This document shows, piece after piece, positions 25,701-38,860 of a stretch of DNA of 64,000 nucleotides. Source of the stretch: Camarhynchus parvulus (Eukaryota > Chordata > Aves > Passeriformes > Thraupidae); NCBI RefSeq assembly GCF_901933205.1, contig NC_044572.1:89308965-89372964 (forward strand), read 5' to 3'. A program made the position numbers and the translations under genes. Under the pieces are notes generated by a model. The model searched no databases and was not told the DNA's origin. It saw nothing but the letters and a program-made list of their open reading frames with translations. How positions within the stretch are numbered: the stretch's first letter is position 1; each line of letters begins with the position of its first letter.

Positions 25701-27600
25701 GCATAAGGTTCAATTTTATGCTATTATCAGGGACCTACTCACAGCAGAGAGAAAATTGGCATTGCTCGTAATGAATTAATACAAACCTCCAAGAGAAATT
25801 AAGTTATTTCCATTTTCTGTCACTAAGGGATATAAGATAAGGCAGGGGAAGGCCAAAACAAGTGCTTTGGAGGATGTATTATTTTAATAGAGTGAAGCTG
25901 TAGATGTGACAGAGTGCTCTTGTATCAGAGCAAGAGGTGTATTATTTTGCACTGACATATCTGGGGTCTAAATTATTTCATTGCAAATGGTTATTTCTAA
26001 AGCAATGAGATTAAACAATATTTGGTATGATTTCTTGAAGAGTTCGATCTGACAGTGAATTGATTGATGTGCTCAGTCTGTAATAATTGTAAAGGTTATA
26101 TAGATAAAGCTAAAAGAGTGTGGCTAAGTGCAGTCCTCATTTAAGAAGGTGTATGTTTTATAGAATATATTTATGTAGAAATATAAATGCATGTAACTCC
26201 TGCTAATTAGAGCTGGATTGCAGTATTGCCTATTCTGATCACCAGAAAAATCAGAAGTCATATCTCTAGACTGTGCCAGAGGATAAAAATCAGAAACCAT
26301 CTTAGATATTTTAAATTATATATTGCCTTCGTTCTGTTAAGGTGAGACAAAATCTGAAGCTATGGCCTAAATGTGGGGACACATAGTGGAGGTTTAAAAA
26401 GCATCACATTAAAAATGTCAGGTAACTCACTGAATAACAGCACTGTCGCTATGCACCTGGACAGAGAGGTAAAAGGGCAAGACCTCGCCCAAAGGCCTTG
26501 GCACAGAAGAAACCTGAGAGTAAGGCTTAACACTATTACAGTGTCAATATTCATAGGTATAACAAGATCTAAGGCTGGCAGGCTGCTTACAGCCTAAAGG
26601 ATTGCAACATTCCCAGGGGAAAGGCAGGAAAGAAAAGAGAGAAAAATACTGGTTGGGCAGCCTGAGAGAAGAGTTAATTGTGATAAGTGGGCCTCTCTGA
26701 GATTCTTAGGAATGGTGTGACTATTTTGGAGATGTGATCAGGCTATTCATAAATTCAATGGTTCCTTAAACCACCTTAACTCAAAAATGCTTGTATACTG
26801 TAATGGTTTTGGTCTGGAATAACTTTTGGCCTAGCTTCCAGAGGACTTGAAGACCCTGTGACCCAGGCTGCCCACTTTGGACTGCCTCAAGTTTGACCTT
26901 GCTTTGATGATGGCTGTGCTATGTGTGGACTAATCTGAGTACAGCAGTCTATGATGCTGTATGCCTGTGTGTATGAGCACTCATGCACACGCACATCAGT
27001 TAAAGAGCCTTTATGCAGGTGGATATAATGCAGAGTAAGGGTAATGTACCTTACACGGTGATCTAATATGACTTGTTACATTTAGATGACTTTTGAAAGC
27101 CAAAACTAAACAATCAGGTTATTGTATGGAAATGTCAATGAGCTACTCTGCCTGTGGCTAGTTTGCTAGCATTTTTTCATTATGGAGTCATAACTGCCAG
27201 TATACATGAAACCATAGATGTAACTTTTGATTATTCAAATTGTTCCAAAGATAAAGACGCTGATACATAGAGCCAACACTTAGGCTTATATTTATAACTC
27301 TAATAAGAAGAATGTCAGTCTCATAGCTCACAATTTAATATTTAATACTAACATCTTAATGTACCATCAATCTGAACCCAAACCAAACTTCTTGAAATAG
27401 ACAAGACCTCATGATACATGCTCTGCACATGTTTCTTCTCTCTTTTAACAAAAGAAAAAAAAAACTGATCAATAAAAGTCACAATTAAAAAAATAAAATA
27501 AGCATTATTCTTGGAAAGAATGTCTCATTTTCTTCCTTCCTTTTGGCAGTTTTCTAGCCTGCTGTAGATTGAAGAAAATAGGAATAAGCATCTTTCGACC
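16777..27600. other. Anonymous non-coding DNA, about 10.8 kb
   Basis: No gene, RNA gene or clear mobile element was recognised in this long A+T-rich stretch. Open frames reach about 111 codons (19870-20205, plus) without recognisable domains. A moderately G+C-richer patch lies near 22240-22440 and gives two mutually antisense open frames of 68 and 81 codons. Runs include C9 at 24231-24239 and T-rich tracts near 22680 and 25340. Near 23285-23315 a 15-base A+T-rich segment is repeated with a period of 16. Confidence 0.5.
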
Positions 27601-29240
27601 ACAAACAGATGTGCTCGATAAAGAAAATGTCAGCAAAAATACTAAAGCAATGTGTCACAGCAGCTTTCTGACAGATAGAGGGAAAAGGTAAAAAATGTTC
27701 TATCATGTCCGACAAGGTGTTCTTTTTGAGATTTAAAGATCACTGTGCAACTTTAAACATGTTTGTCACTTTGGCTCTGACTGGAGCTATCTGGAGCTTC
27801 ACAAGAACTTTATCAGTTCAGCATAGGGGGGAAGAAAGAAGCCCATTCCCATTTATCTCAGCCAGGTTCCCTTCAAAGCCAACAAATAAATTACAGTGTA
27901 CATTTGATACAAATTGATTTCTTAACTCAAATAACAATGTTGTCCTCCCAGTCAGGCCATGTGTCACTCATTCGCGAGCCTGAGTGAAAGGCTCAATCTG
28001 TCTGCGTGACAGAAATAGGCCTGACGCATCTCACCAAGGAATGCTAATAACCCCGGCCTGGCCCGGGCCTTTGTGGGCAAGCCGCGATAAGGAAAATCAG
28101 CCCGTCCTGTCAAACACCACGAAGGCCTGATCGCTGTTTGTTCCAACAAGCTGCATGGGCCTCGGAGCCGCCATCCTATTTCATGTAGTAAATGAGAGGA
28201 AAATAAGATCCGGCTACCACGGTTAAGATGCTGGTGACTGTGATGAAGCCGAAGTGAAAGGAAACCCCATTGAATATCTTGAACTGATCTTATCAGCTGC
28301 TGGAGAAATGAGATATTGGCAGGGGCTGTTGAGTTTCTCACAGCTGAGCAGGTTAATAAGGTTGGGAGGCAGGCCACAGGCTAATTGGATTTGCCTTGGT
28401 TTGATAAACAGCGGCAGGCCCACTGCCAGAAAAACATACACAATGTGGCTTTTCCTCTTTGTTTGTCTTTAAGACATACAGAGGGGAAAAAAAACCTGAA
28501 AAAAGAAGCTGCTTTTTTTCCCCTTTTTCTGAAGCTAAAGGTGTCTTCCTGAATTCCCAGATGAAGAGGCCAACAAAGTCAAACTGTGAAACAGTAGTTG
28601 TTGGGTGTTCTGATTTTAATCAAACACCATTTAACCCGCCTGACCTCACAAAGTCAGCTCACATCAAAACAGCACAACTGTAAGGGCTAACTAGAAGCAG
28701 AAGGAAATAACAACCTATTGAAGCTTTCCAAAAGCTTAAAATATTCAAAAGGAAACAATTTTGCAGCCTCATCTCCGGACAGATGCAGCCCGGGCAAGAC
28801 AGACAGCCCACGCAGCCGCCTCCATACTGCACCCAGTGCGGGCACCCAGGTTGCACCCATGGCTGATGGGCAAGGCGCCAGCACCCCATCAGACCTCTCT
28901 AAAGTTTGACCCCATGGCCCTCCAGCTCTTGCCATAACCCTGCTTCTTTTCTGTGCTGTTACTTGGCAGGATCTGGCCTGAAATTTGCAAGAAGTTGAGG
29001 AGATTTTTGATTAAACACTGCAAAAGTGTGCCCTGCAGGGCAGGCAGAAGGCTGCTTCATTACCCCTGTGCTGCTGCACAGGTTGCTGCGAGCTTCCACC
29101 CACACTGCCCAGTAAAACCTGCCAAAATGCCAAGACCTTTGCATGACCTTGGAAATGTGATGCTTTGAAAAATGTTTAGATGTTGAAGTTGCTATTGAAT
29201 GCCCCTGATAAAATCCTCTCACTAGTTTTTGTTTCACGAT
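27600..29240. promoter_or_regulatory. Candidate cis-regulatory or conserved non-coding block
   Basis: The block differs from its surroundings: it is richer in G+C, contains a CpG cluster at about 27970-28250 and holds no recognisable repeat. Binding-motif-like words are dense: a GATAAG at 28086-28091, a homeodomain-type TAATTGG at 28382-28388, a forkhead-type ATAAACA at 28404-28410, an everted nuclear-receptor-like pair TGACCT-N4-AAGTCA at 28641-28656, and an NR5A/ERR-type extended half-site (CCAAGGTCA on the minus strand) at 29144-29152. These words are visible; their function is inferred. The 137-codon minus-strand frame at 27964-28377 and the other short frames have no recognisable domain. 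An unrecognised exon or lncRNA promoter is an alternative. Confidence 0.4.
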
Positions 29241-31884
29241 GTTTGGTTTGTATTTTCTCCACCGACTCTTCTAAATCTTGGGTCTATTTTCTCTTTGGAT
29301 TGGCATTGGCAGGGACAGTGAAAGGAGAAATAACCAAGTGAGGGTGGTGCTGCCTTATTCACTGCAGATACAAATATAGCACCCGGGCAAGGCAGGAATT
29401 ACTTAGAGCAACAGAGGAGTATGCCTACTTTAAATATGAGTGTGAGAACATGAATACATTTTCAGTGTGTACAACGCTCCCTATTGTGGCATCTAAACAT
29501 CTGGCATCTGTGACTTTATCTATAAAAGTTATCAATGGAATCAATAACCGATGAGAAATGTGTGCCATCCCAGTGGAGAGTTTCTAACTACCTTAATTTT
29601 TTTTCTTTTATGAAGTTTCTGGTCCCTTAAGGAAATATGCTTGCATGCCATCAGGTTCAGTGAGTTGGTCAAGATGAGGAACTAGAAGGAAATATGTCTA
29701 AGCTTATTCTGCATTTTATTTTTCTCCATTCAGAATGGGAACTTCTTTGTAAATTTTTAAAAGAGATTAATTTCTCTGAGAAAATATTATTTCCCAATTA
29801 TGTGAGAAATATAAGTAATGTTTGAAGTCATGGTTTAAATATGACCACAACAAAGAGTTTCTACTCTCTTCATCTCCATTGTTTAGAAAAATATTTGTAT
29901 TTATTACTTTATTATTTACTCTACTTTTTATTTCACTGCTTTAAAACATGCTTTAATGTAACATATTCTATCAGACATTTTCAGAATACTATGTCAAAAT
30001 TAATAGTATTGTACATTTCACTTTCTTTGATTGAACAGATATTTCCTGAACAACGCTTTTGTGCTTAAAATTTAGAAGTTTCGGAAAGCAAAGCATACAA
30101 TTTTCAACAAATATTGCCTGTGCTGGCAGCTTAAAATTTTAGCAGGTTCAGAGGTATCCCTTTTTGGGGCAGTTTATATTTGTCTCATAGGCTGACTACT
30201 CCTCCTTGTCCTTTGGGTTTTCCTTACACATTTGCCAAACAGAATCAGAATATAACTTGCCCAATAAATGAGATACATTTGTTTAGAAATAATATTTAAC
30301 TTTCTAGAAAACAATGCCAGTCCTCCCCTGAGATGTGCGATGTTGAAGAACATAAAACTACCTCTTCCATCTGCTACCTGAACTCTGCCTTACTGAAGAT
30401 GAAATTCCCTTTCATTCTCTGGTCCAAAGTATATCTAATTTGTAGGAAGTGAATTGGTTTGAACAGAACAGAAAGTAGATTTTTTTCTCCCCCACAAAAT
30501 GCAGCTAAAGACTGGCCTTCCACCTGCTTACCACATGTTGTAACTGTGGGACTAGCAACTTCTCTAGAGCAGAGAAGGTCCAGGCAGCTCAGAACTTACC
30601 ACGTCCTTTGGCTCTGGAAGAAAACTTAAGAAAAAGGGAATGACTTGCCAGCAGAAGAGTTTCTCAGATCAAGATAATCAAAGAGATTTTCTTTATTTTT
30701 TTTCTTTTAGTTTTGGGCCTGGAAACATTTAAGAGACATTTTGTTTCATGGTAAATAAGAACAAAATCTGTAAATAGTACTGTAACTGAAAAAATGAAAC
30801 AAAAGCCAATCCCTGTATCATGACGGAAATGAAACCATTCAAGGAAAATAAAGAAAAGAAAATAATTTGATCTAAACATTGCTTAAATTAAGATTCAGGT
30901 TTGTTTTTAAAGAAAGAAAACTCTTTCCTCACTTTGAGTATGTTTCTGGACACCATCCCATGATACAAAATTGTCTTTGTACTTGCAATGACTTATGCAT
31001 AATAGTTTCTTCCTTTCACATTTTGAGTGTTTTATTATTTTTGGATGCACATCAATGCAGCATGTGGCACATGTATAAGGCAGACTGGGGTAATGGAAGT
31101 ATACTTTCTGCAGTATAAATACTGGCTAGAACTAAGCTGACAAAACCTCTTGTGCAAAATCCAGGTTCACTACTGTTGAAATTAATAAGATTTGCACCTT
31201 TCAATAATAGTAGGATCAATCTTCAGTGGTTTTCCAGCCTTACATAAAGCTTGGAATAATATTCCTATATTTGCTGTAAGTTGTATTTGGAATCATAAAT
31301 TGGTCTAGTTTCCTGATATACCAAAATAACAATGGACTGATGAATATGAAATAATATCTTTCTAAAATAATGAAATATAGCAAATATACTACATTTGAGC
31401 TACTGATTTTAAAATTGCATCAAGCCCTCAACATAGTACTGATTTTATTAGCTTGCTATATTTCAGGAATTATTTAAATAACTTGCCAACTAATGTTTTC
31501 TATTAAGACTCAAATTTTATCATCAAAGATTATCTTTTATTCAATTTTAATTTTTAAAAAATAGACAATACATAAATCAAAGCTAATAATAGCAGTTCCA
31601 AAGACATATCATAAAGACTAGCATATGCTTTTACCTTTAATCTCAGTGAGAAGCCCCTTGCCTTTAATGGAAGTATTCACAGAATATAAGATTGAGCAGA
31701 TGATCATATCTTTAAAGGATGAGGGCGTAAAGAAGCACCTGGTGATTAGTACTGAGTGCTACAATATGAATAGACCTCATAATGGGGTACTAAGGTTTTC
31801 TTGGAATCATTGTACTGCTATTTTTGGAAGGAAACAAATGAATCCAGAACTCAGAAAAAGCAACTGCCTCAAAGCACAAGCAAG
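29241..31884. other. Anonymous A+T-rich DNA
   Basis: No gene or clear repeat was recognised. Open frames of 71 to 96 codons (for example 31625-31915, plus) have no recognisable content. Confidence 0.5.
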
Positions 31885-31922
31885 GTGCATAATTAATAAT
31901 GAAGTGCATAATTAATTATGAA
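31885..31922. repeat. 19-bp tandem duplication with one mismatch
   Basis: The segment gtgcataattaataatgaa (31885-31903) is followed directly by a copy with a single A-to-T change (31904-31922). Both copies are A+T-rich with TAAT cores. Confidence 0.92.
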
Positions 31923-32460
31923 GTTCTGTGGAACAATCTGACTGAAGAACATTTTCCTCTCATTATGGGGCAAAATTTCTATGACATCTAAATTTCATAT
32001 TGGGAAGACGAAGAAATGGAGATACAGAATAGATTTTGAAAATGTTCTTCTTCAAGAATAACCATTGCTATATTGTCTATTCAGTATTTTCATGGCTAAT
32101 AATATGATGAAGCAATTCTGCCTCTCCCCAAAGCACAAGGCACTCCACACACTTGGTTATGTTCCTAATAGCTACTTTTTAAATCAAATAATAAATTGAA
32201 TTAAGATTTACCATCAAACTTGTTTTTGTAAGGTATACTAATGTATTTGTAATAAATACATGAAAGGAAAAAAAAGAAGAAAATCATACAGAATGTGATA
32301 ATTAGCGCAAATATATTAGTGTATATTACCACAAATATGTAAAAATACATTGTAAATGTAACTTACCATCCTAACTCTTTTTTTTTCATCCAAATTATGA
32401 ATAGGTAAGAGAGAGTTGGTAGATTCCAGCCCTGAAGTTACAGAAGATTTACAGCCAGTC
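31923..32460. other. Anonymous A+T-rich DNA
   Basis: No gene or repeat was recognised. Confidence 0.5.
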
Positions 32461-32483
32461 ATATATATATATATATATATATA
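32461..32483. repeat. (AT)n dinucleotide microsatellite
   Basis: An uninterrupted AT alternation of 23 bases, likely to be length-variable between individuals. Confidence 0.97.
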
Positions 32484-34209
32484 GTATCAGTATTCCATAG
32501 AAATTTGAAACTGTAACAATGGGGTTTTATTTTACTTACTTAAATTATTTGCAATTTAGGTCAAAGAAAGGAAATAACATGATTCTGAGAATCTGTTTTG
32601 CTTTCTCAAGTTAAGATACTGTACATGAGAAGCAAATATTGTTCAAAATTCAGATTTCCAAATAATGTTATAAGCATAGGTAAAACAACCTAACATTTAA
32701 AAACATTGCAGTCTTGGAAAATATGTTCTTCAGATTTCAGTATCAAGGTATTAAAATTATGTTATTGTGATTTACACAATCCTTTTAAAAAATGCTGACT
32801 CACGTATAGTCCTTTTTCCATAGTCACATCACTTCATTTTCTTATACTATTCTGTAATGAAATAATATAACTAAAGTTTCTACTTCCGACTGGTCGCCAA
32901 CAGATAAATTCCCTTCCTACAGTGTAAACTTCTGCAATTCCAGCTCCAAGTGTTTCAAAGACTGTTCCTGCTTCAGAAAATACAACTGCACAGTAGTGGT
33001 GGATCTGTGTCACAAAGACTTGGTGCTCAGACCCCACTGTCTACCCAAAACACATACCAGAGGCTTTAGTTCAGACTTGGCTAGTCTCATCCTATGTAGT
33101 GACCACTGGGCAGGGTATATGAGATATACTGTCCTGAGGCCCAGGTTTCACTGTAATTTTACCTAACAGGAATACATAATTCATAACTCCATAGTCAAAA
33201 TAAATTACTAAGTATCTATCAAATCTACATCTACATTATAAGTGTCCATTATCAAACAGCGGGTTTAGTACGAGTGGATCTGTAGAGCAGAGTAGCTGGT
33301 ACTAAGGACATGATGTCCACACATTTTGGGGTAAGAAGTTTTTTTAACTTTGTGATTAAAGAGCTTCAGGTACATTTCCTGATACTGCAGAAAACATCTT
33401 CCAGCTGCTCTTTGAGACACTTGTTTTCCAAGCCCCAGGTCAATAAGTGGGGAAAATCAAGAGACTGATGTCAGAAGCTCCTTCCTGCTCTGAAATAAAA
33501 TGCTTATGCAGACACACTCTATTTCTTTCTATACTGTATTCTTTTTTTTTTCTTTTGATAGCGTTGCCATATGTTATGTCAGAAGGATTTTCATCATCAG
33601 TGTCTAACTTTTAGCACTGATTTTTTAATGAAAACTTTGGCAAGCATCTTTGTACCAGACCATTATTTCCCCTTCCAGGACAGTCTGGTTTACTGGTTAG
33701 CAAGTTGATTGCTCATTTTAGGATTTAGTTATCATCCCTATCATCTTAATGAGAAGTATCTTCCTATTTAGTTCTACATCAGACTGTCTCTATGGTACTT
33801 GACTAATAATTCTTTTCCAGTAAAATATCTGAGTTTTCCTTACATGTTACTTTTATGAGATCTATAATATTTTTCTAGTGTAGAAAGATAATTATTCAAT
33901 CAATGAAAGAAAATTAGTTTTTAACAATCTACCTTCACTAAATATGTATTTCTTTTTCTCCTATTTTTGACTTACCTCTATGTATTATTATACTTTCCTT
34001 CAAAATATGTTCTGATATTTTCTGCATTACTTAGATCTAGCTGATAAGTCAGTTGACTTCTTCTCTTAGTCCAAAATAAAGATATATCTATATTTAGATA
34101 TATAAATATTCATTATCCTGCATTTATTTTATTTCTTATCAACAGGCTTGCATCATAATAGGAGAGATTTCAACTGGATATAAGGATAGTGAAATAGGGG
34201 AACAGGGGG
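32484..34209. other. Anonymous A+T-rich DNA
   Basis: No gene or repeat was recognised. The open frame at 32834-33037 (minus, 67 codons) has no recognisable content. Confidence 0.5.
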
Positions 34210-34355
34210 GATTTCAGCCTTGGAGACACAGCTGGATGCAGTTCTGAACAACTTGAGCAATGAGATCTGATCTCATTGCCGACTCCTCTGACCCTCCTGC
34301 TGAGCAGGAAGTTGGACTACATTACCTCTTTAATTACTTTGTGGTTGTATGGTCA
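34210..34355 (+). mobile_element. CR1 LINE 3'-end fragment
   Basis: Sense-strand CR1 3' region: 'cagctggatgcagttctgaa', then 'caacttgagcaatgagat', 'gaccctcctgctgagcagga' and 'agttggactacattacctct'. The closing terminal box has decayed into 'tttgtggttgtatgg'. The order fits the CR1 consensus I know, and the divergence is high, so this is an old insertion. Confidence 0.8.
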
Positions 34356-37300
34356 TGCAAATGCATATTTAAAGTATGTTCACAGGATCTAATCCAAGGA
34401 CACTCTAGAGAAAATAGATAGTTCCAGGACTACAAGTATTGCCATAAAACTACAGATGTCCTATTATATAGACAGATTCCATGTCCTAAATGAAAAAATC
34501 TCAACATTCTAGACATTTATTTCCATACACTTTCCCAGTGACTCTTTGACATACTCCATCAAAAATCATTAGGCTACTTATCATCAACATTTTCCTGTCT
34601 GTTCTTCTCATCAGTGCTAAGGTTATTTCTTCTGACCATCAATCTATCCTTTATTGGCCAATAACAACAGAGGCATCATAATGTATTGATTATTCAAAAC
34701 AATTCTGAACTTTTATTACATTTCCAAAGACCACCTCACATACAATTTTTTTGAGAATCATCTAAAATTTATCGCAACAAACCTTGATCTGTCTACAGTG
34801 ATGTTCACCCAGCAATCATAAGATATTGCTTGCTTTCTTCAGGATTCCTCTCACAGATATAAACCTCTGCCTCTGACAGACAGCACAGAGCTCTATTCTG
34901 TATTTTTTTAATCAATTAACTATTGCTTGTGTTTAACAAGGGGACAAAAATCTCTTTTCAGTGGTTCAAATCTGCAGCCCTTTCTGAGATTTACTGCTTT
35001 CTGTGTCCCAATCATTCTATTCTTTGTTCTACCTCCCAGTCCATAACTCTTATGGACTGAGCTAATTATAATAATTTTATTTAGTTGCTTTCCTTGAACT
35101 TTTACTGACATACGTGCAAGAGGTAATGGAAAACAGGAGAGTGGGGTAGCATTTCAGTAGTAACTATATTAATCTGCTTATGAATAAAATCAAATCTGTT
35201 TTCCAAAGAATTCTGGCCCTATCAAAAAGGATATCAGTTGACTAAACAGGCCATTTTTGCTATTATATTATTAATACAAACTCTTATTGCATATTCTAGT
35301 TTGAGGTAAAGTCACTATTTCCAAAAAGATCTGAAAGCTTCTTTTGTCTGTGTACATCAATAAAATAATGTTAATTGGTACAGGCAGAAGATTCAAATTA
35401 TAGTTTCAAATGAAGTGCAGTAATATATGTAAATTGGAAAAGGAATGAGAAAAACACATCAAGTAAATTAGGTGGATACTCAAACACAAATATTGCAAAT
35501 TAAATGAGAGAAATATTGGAATTTAAGTGAAAATTAGAAAATTAATTCTTTCTTCAGCCAGATATTTCTCACACAATTTTCAACACTCTACCTCCAAATT
35601 CCACGTGATATGATCGAAACACACCAGATTGCTAATCATATTTCAATCCAGACATTTAGGGTGATAAAATATCTGCTCCATTAGTTTTCCTTCACAGGCT
35701 TTAGACATTCAACCATTCTGCCATACTTCAAGAAGTAAAAAGATCCAAGGTAAAAGAACTTCCAGAAATATTTTTAAGCTTGCTTTGGGTAGATTTAACT
35801 CATGTTCAAAACATTACAACTCAGTCTTCAATAGCTGACACACAAATGTACCTCAGGATATGTGGGGGTTTTTTTCAATTATGGGAAAAAAAATGCAGTT
35901 TCTCCAGAAATTCCTTCATACTCCCTGGCTGTGAACCTTCAACTGGTCCAAATCACTCTAGATAATTCATAATCATAATGTTGGAGGTATAGGGGTACAT
36001 GGATTTGGTGTAGGGGTTCATATGTCAATCCTGTTAATGAACAAAAAATTAATTCTGTGTTCCTTCCCGTTAACTGATGTTCATTTTGGAGAAAAAAAAC
36101 CTCAAACCCTAGAAGTAAAATATTTCCCATTTTCATGCTGCATGCTTCAAGTATTGTAACACATTTCCACAATGCTAGGTGAGAACAGTTCAAGACACAA
36201 GGTCAAATATGCATACGGAATGTGCCTTTCAGAATTATACCATATAAATTGCACTAAGTTTCTGTTTGATTCTGAGTCTAGGCTGATATTTGAGATGTTG
36301 CATTGAAACAGAAACACAATTTGAAAGTAAATCTCCTGATTTTTTTTTTTCTATTACTCACCCATTGAGTCAATCTTAGGGTGAATTTTGAGATGTGCAA
36401 ACTACATTTTTTTGAGAAAACAAAGTCAGAAGCTCCAATCCAAAATCTCTCCAAACACTTAACATGACATTTGATTTATGTTATTAAATTCAGAATCAAT
36501 GTGTGGATGGCCATTTCTGCAGATCCATGGTACATACTTAGAGTGTTATGGTTCTTTTTTTCAGAAAGCTGTAATCTATATGTGCAACAGAGATTGCAGT
36601 TGTTCAACAACCCACTTGAAAACAGACATAAGGGAAATATAGGAGCCTACTGATGCAGTTCCCTGGCACCAAGCTCCTTGCTGTAAGTAGACTTGTAGCA
36701 GAAGTCTGGTTCTCAGCGAAATATTATTCTAAAATGGTTGCAATATTTCAGTGACATCATCTTATGTATCTTATCAAGCATTGACTTGAGATATTCCCAA
36801 GTGGCATAAAAGTATGCAAATATTTTTATAAAATGCTTAAGAAAATTTTAAGTTTGGAAATTCATAGTGATTTACTGAATATTAAGCTAAAGTTTCTTTG
36901 CATTGACAGGACAACGAGACCTTCTCCTTCTTCCACTATTTTCTGGTAGTAGTAAAATTTTGTTATGGTTCTGTAATGTTTCCTTGCAGACCTCTGCAAA
37001 AGGCTGGGTGACAGCAGATCCAAAATTAAGTAGGTTTTTCCAGCCTCTCATACCACTGAGGAGAAAAGAAGGACTCATGCAATTATCAAGGTACATATAT
37101 TAGCAAAAAGACAAGTCTAGAATGGTGAAGGGGACTGAAATGAGGTGCGAGATGAACATGCTAAACTAGAGATCTTGCTTTCTTAGTCAATAGTCTCTGT
37201 TAATTCATTGATGACAGGTAAATATTTAGGCAATAACTTGCCCTCTCCTTTCTAATGGGTGCAGAAATTGTAACACAGTGATAAGCTTCATTGCTGCCTG

Positions 37301-38282
37301 CATGGTCTCATCTTGCACAGCATCTGGAGTGAGAGGCAAGAGCATAGTGTGAAGTTGTGATGTTGCGTCCATCCAGCTCTACATCACTATGCATCATGTC
37401 CCAGCACAGAATGAGAGGCTGTGTAGTATGGTTCAAATGGAGCAAACCCCTCCATTCCCCTACCTGACTCTCTGACCCTATTTCGAAACACTGAAGTTGA
37501 CATGGAAGCCTGGAAAATAAGAAAAGGGTGTTTTACTTGCCATGCCTTACTTCATGAATGCCCTAGTTGTTTAATTCCAAATATAAGTGATGATCTGTTT
37601 TTCTGTATTTGCTTGCAGGCAGAAATGGTTACTTGGGAAGAGCTGAAACTGCTCTCTTTGATGCAGATTTTCTTGTCAATTTTGGCTAACCATTTCTCAA
37701 AAAGTGTGTCTGTATTTCTAGTGAATATATCTTACACTTATTCTGGTACTCTCTTCCTTCAGATATTTTCCTATTGCGAATGTAAATTTTAACCTCAAAC
37801 TTTGCTATGGATACTTGCTTCCAAATGCTTCTGAGAAATGAGAAGCATTGTTCTTGTCATGAAGGAACAAACACAGCCTGCTATGGTGAGAAAGTAAGTC
37901 ATTAAGTGTCAGCAGAAGGAAAAAAGATATTGTAGCCCCTGTATTCATTGTACAAAGACAACTAGAAAAATGAATTTTCTATAGAAATGTAATAAGACAA
38001 TTCTGGCCAAATATGCCAGCTTTCATAAAGTGAACTCCACATATTTTGTGTTGCTGAAGAATTTTGGCACTATTACAGGGAAAAAAATTGAGGAAAAAGG
38101 TATAATTCAGCCTAACGTAAATTTCTCAATGTGAAACTCATTTAGAATAGACTGTCCACTATATTATTACCCCAGAAAGAAGAAACCATAAGAAATATCT
38201 ACAATTGAAAAAAGGTGTAAAATAATGTCTATTAGAGTGTTCAGGAATATTGCTAATGGGAAATATAATGAATTTTTTTGGT
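34356..38282. other. Anonymous non-coding DNA, about 3.9 kb
   Basis: No gene or clear repeat was recognised. Near 36.9-37.1 kb two antisense open frames (66 and 69 codons) lie in slightly G+C-richer sequence that includes acceptor-like 'tttccttgcag', but no matching donor or known protein was seen. Confidence 0.5.
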
Positions 38283-38297
38283 GGGTGGGTGGGTGGG
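38283..38297 (+). repeat. (GGGT)4 tract with quadruplex potential
   Basis: Four GGG runs are separated by single T bases, the minimal-loop arrangement known to favour a very stable parallel G-quadruplex. The run continues into GTGTGTG and is preceded by a T7 tract. Outside a promoter context its role is unknown; it may simply be a microsatellite. Confidence 0.9.
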
Positions 38298-38449
38298 TGT
38301 GTGTGAGATGTGTATTCTTTAATGCACTAATGTGGTCTTTATGGATAATCAGTTATCCAGTTCAACTCCCTGTGACCCAAACTAGTGGTAACCTCTGGAA
38401 AATATTCTCTAACTGTTTACACATTCATTAACTATTATCAATCAGTACA

Positions 38450-38860
38450 GTTTTACTTTTTAGCTGCAGCTATGAAAAATGCATGAAGGCAGAGATGAAT
38501 TCTGGTTTGTGGCATTTGTTGTGAAGCCCAGAAGCAGCAGCAACTTGCAACCTATCATGCATAAAAGCAGAAATAACTTTTATGAGCCCAGTCATGTAAA
38601 GCTTGAATAGTCAGATTCATGAAATTCGCTGAGATTTGGATTAAATTTAAACCATTCTATACAGTTCTACTTTTGATTAGAGCTCCGTGTGCAGTGAAAA
38701 AGCTCCCATTTGAATGGAACTTATATTTTTAAGAAGTTTGAATGTGCTGGAATTTAAATTGAGTTCCAAGCTTGATCTTAAATTGTACAGTGGGTCAATT
38801 TACATTCAGTGTTAAGGGGTGGGAGGTGGGGGAGAAAGAAAGATAGCACTGCTTTTTTTT
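38450..38860. promoter_or_regulatory. Weak candidate conserved non-coding segment
   Basis: Non-repetitive sequence with balanced composition and many octamer-like or homeodomain-like words (for example 'aaatgcatgaa' and 'ttaaatttaaacc'). This is only a textual impression of conserved non-coding DNA and needs an alignment. No coding frame was seen. Confidence 0.15.

Noticed and set aside
26799..27055. Possible small LTR with TGTAA...TTACA ends
   Set aside because: The ends look LTR-like, but no target duplication, polyadenylation signal or known family sequence was found.
27964..28377. 137-codon minus-strand frame in the CpG-rich block
   Set aside because: Higher G+C lowers stop-codon frequency, so a long frame is expected there. 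It overlaps other frames and shows no known domain.
36900..37110. Possible coding exon with an acceptor-like 'tttccttgcag'
   Set aside because: No paired donor, no known protein in any frame, and open frames run on both strands.
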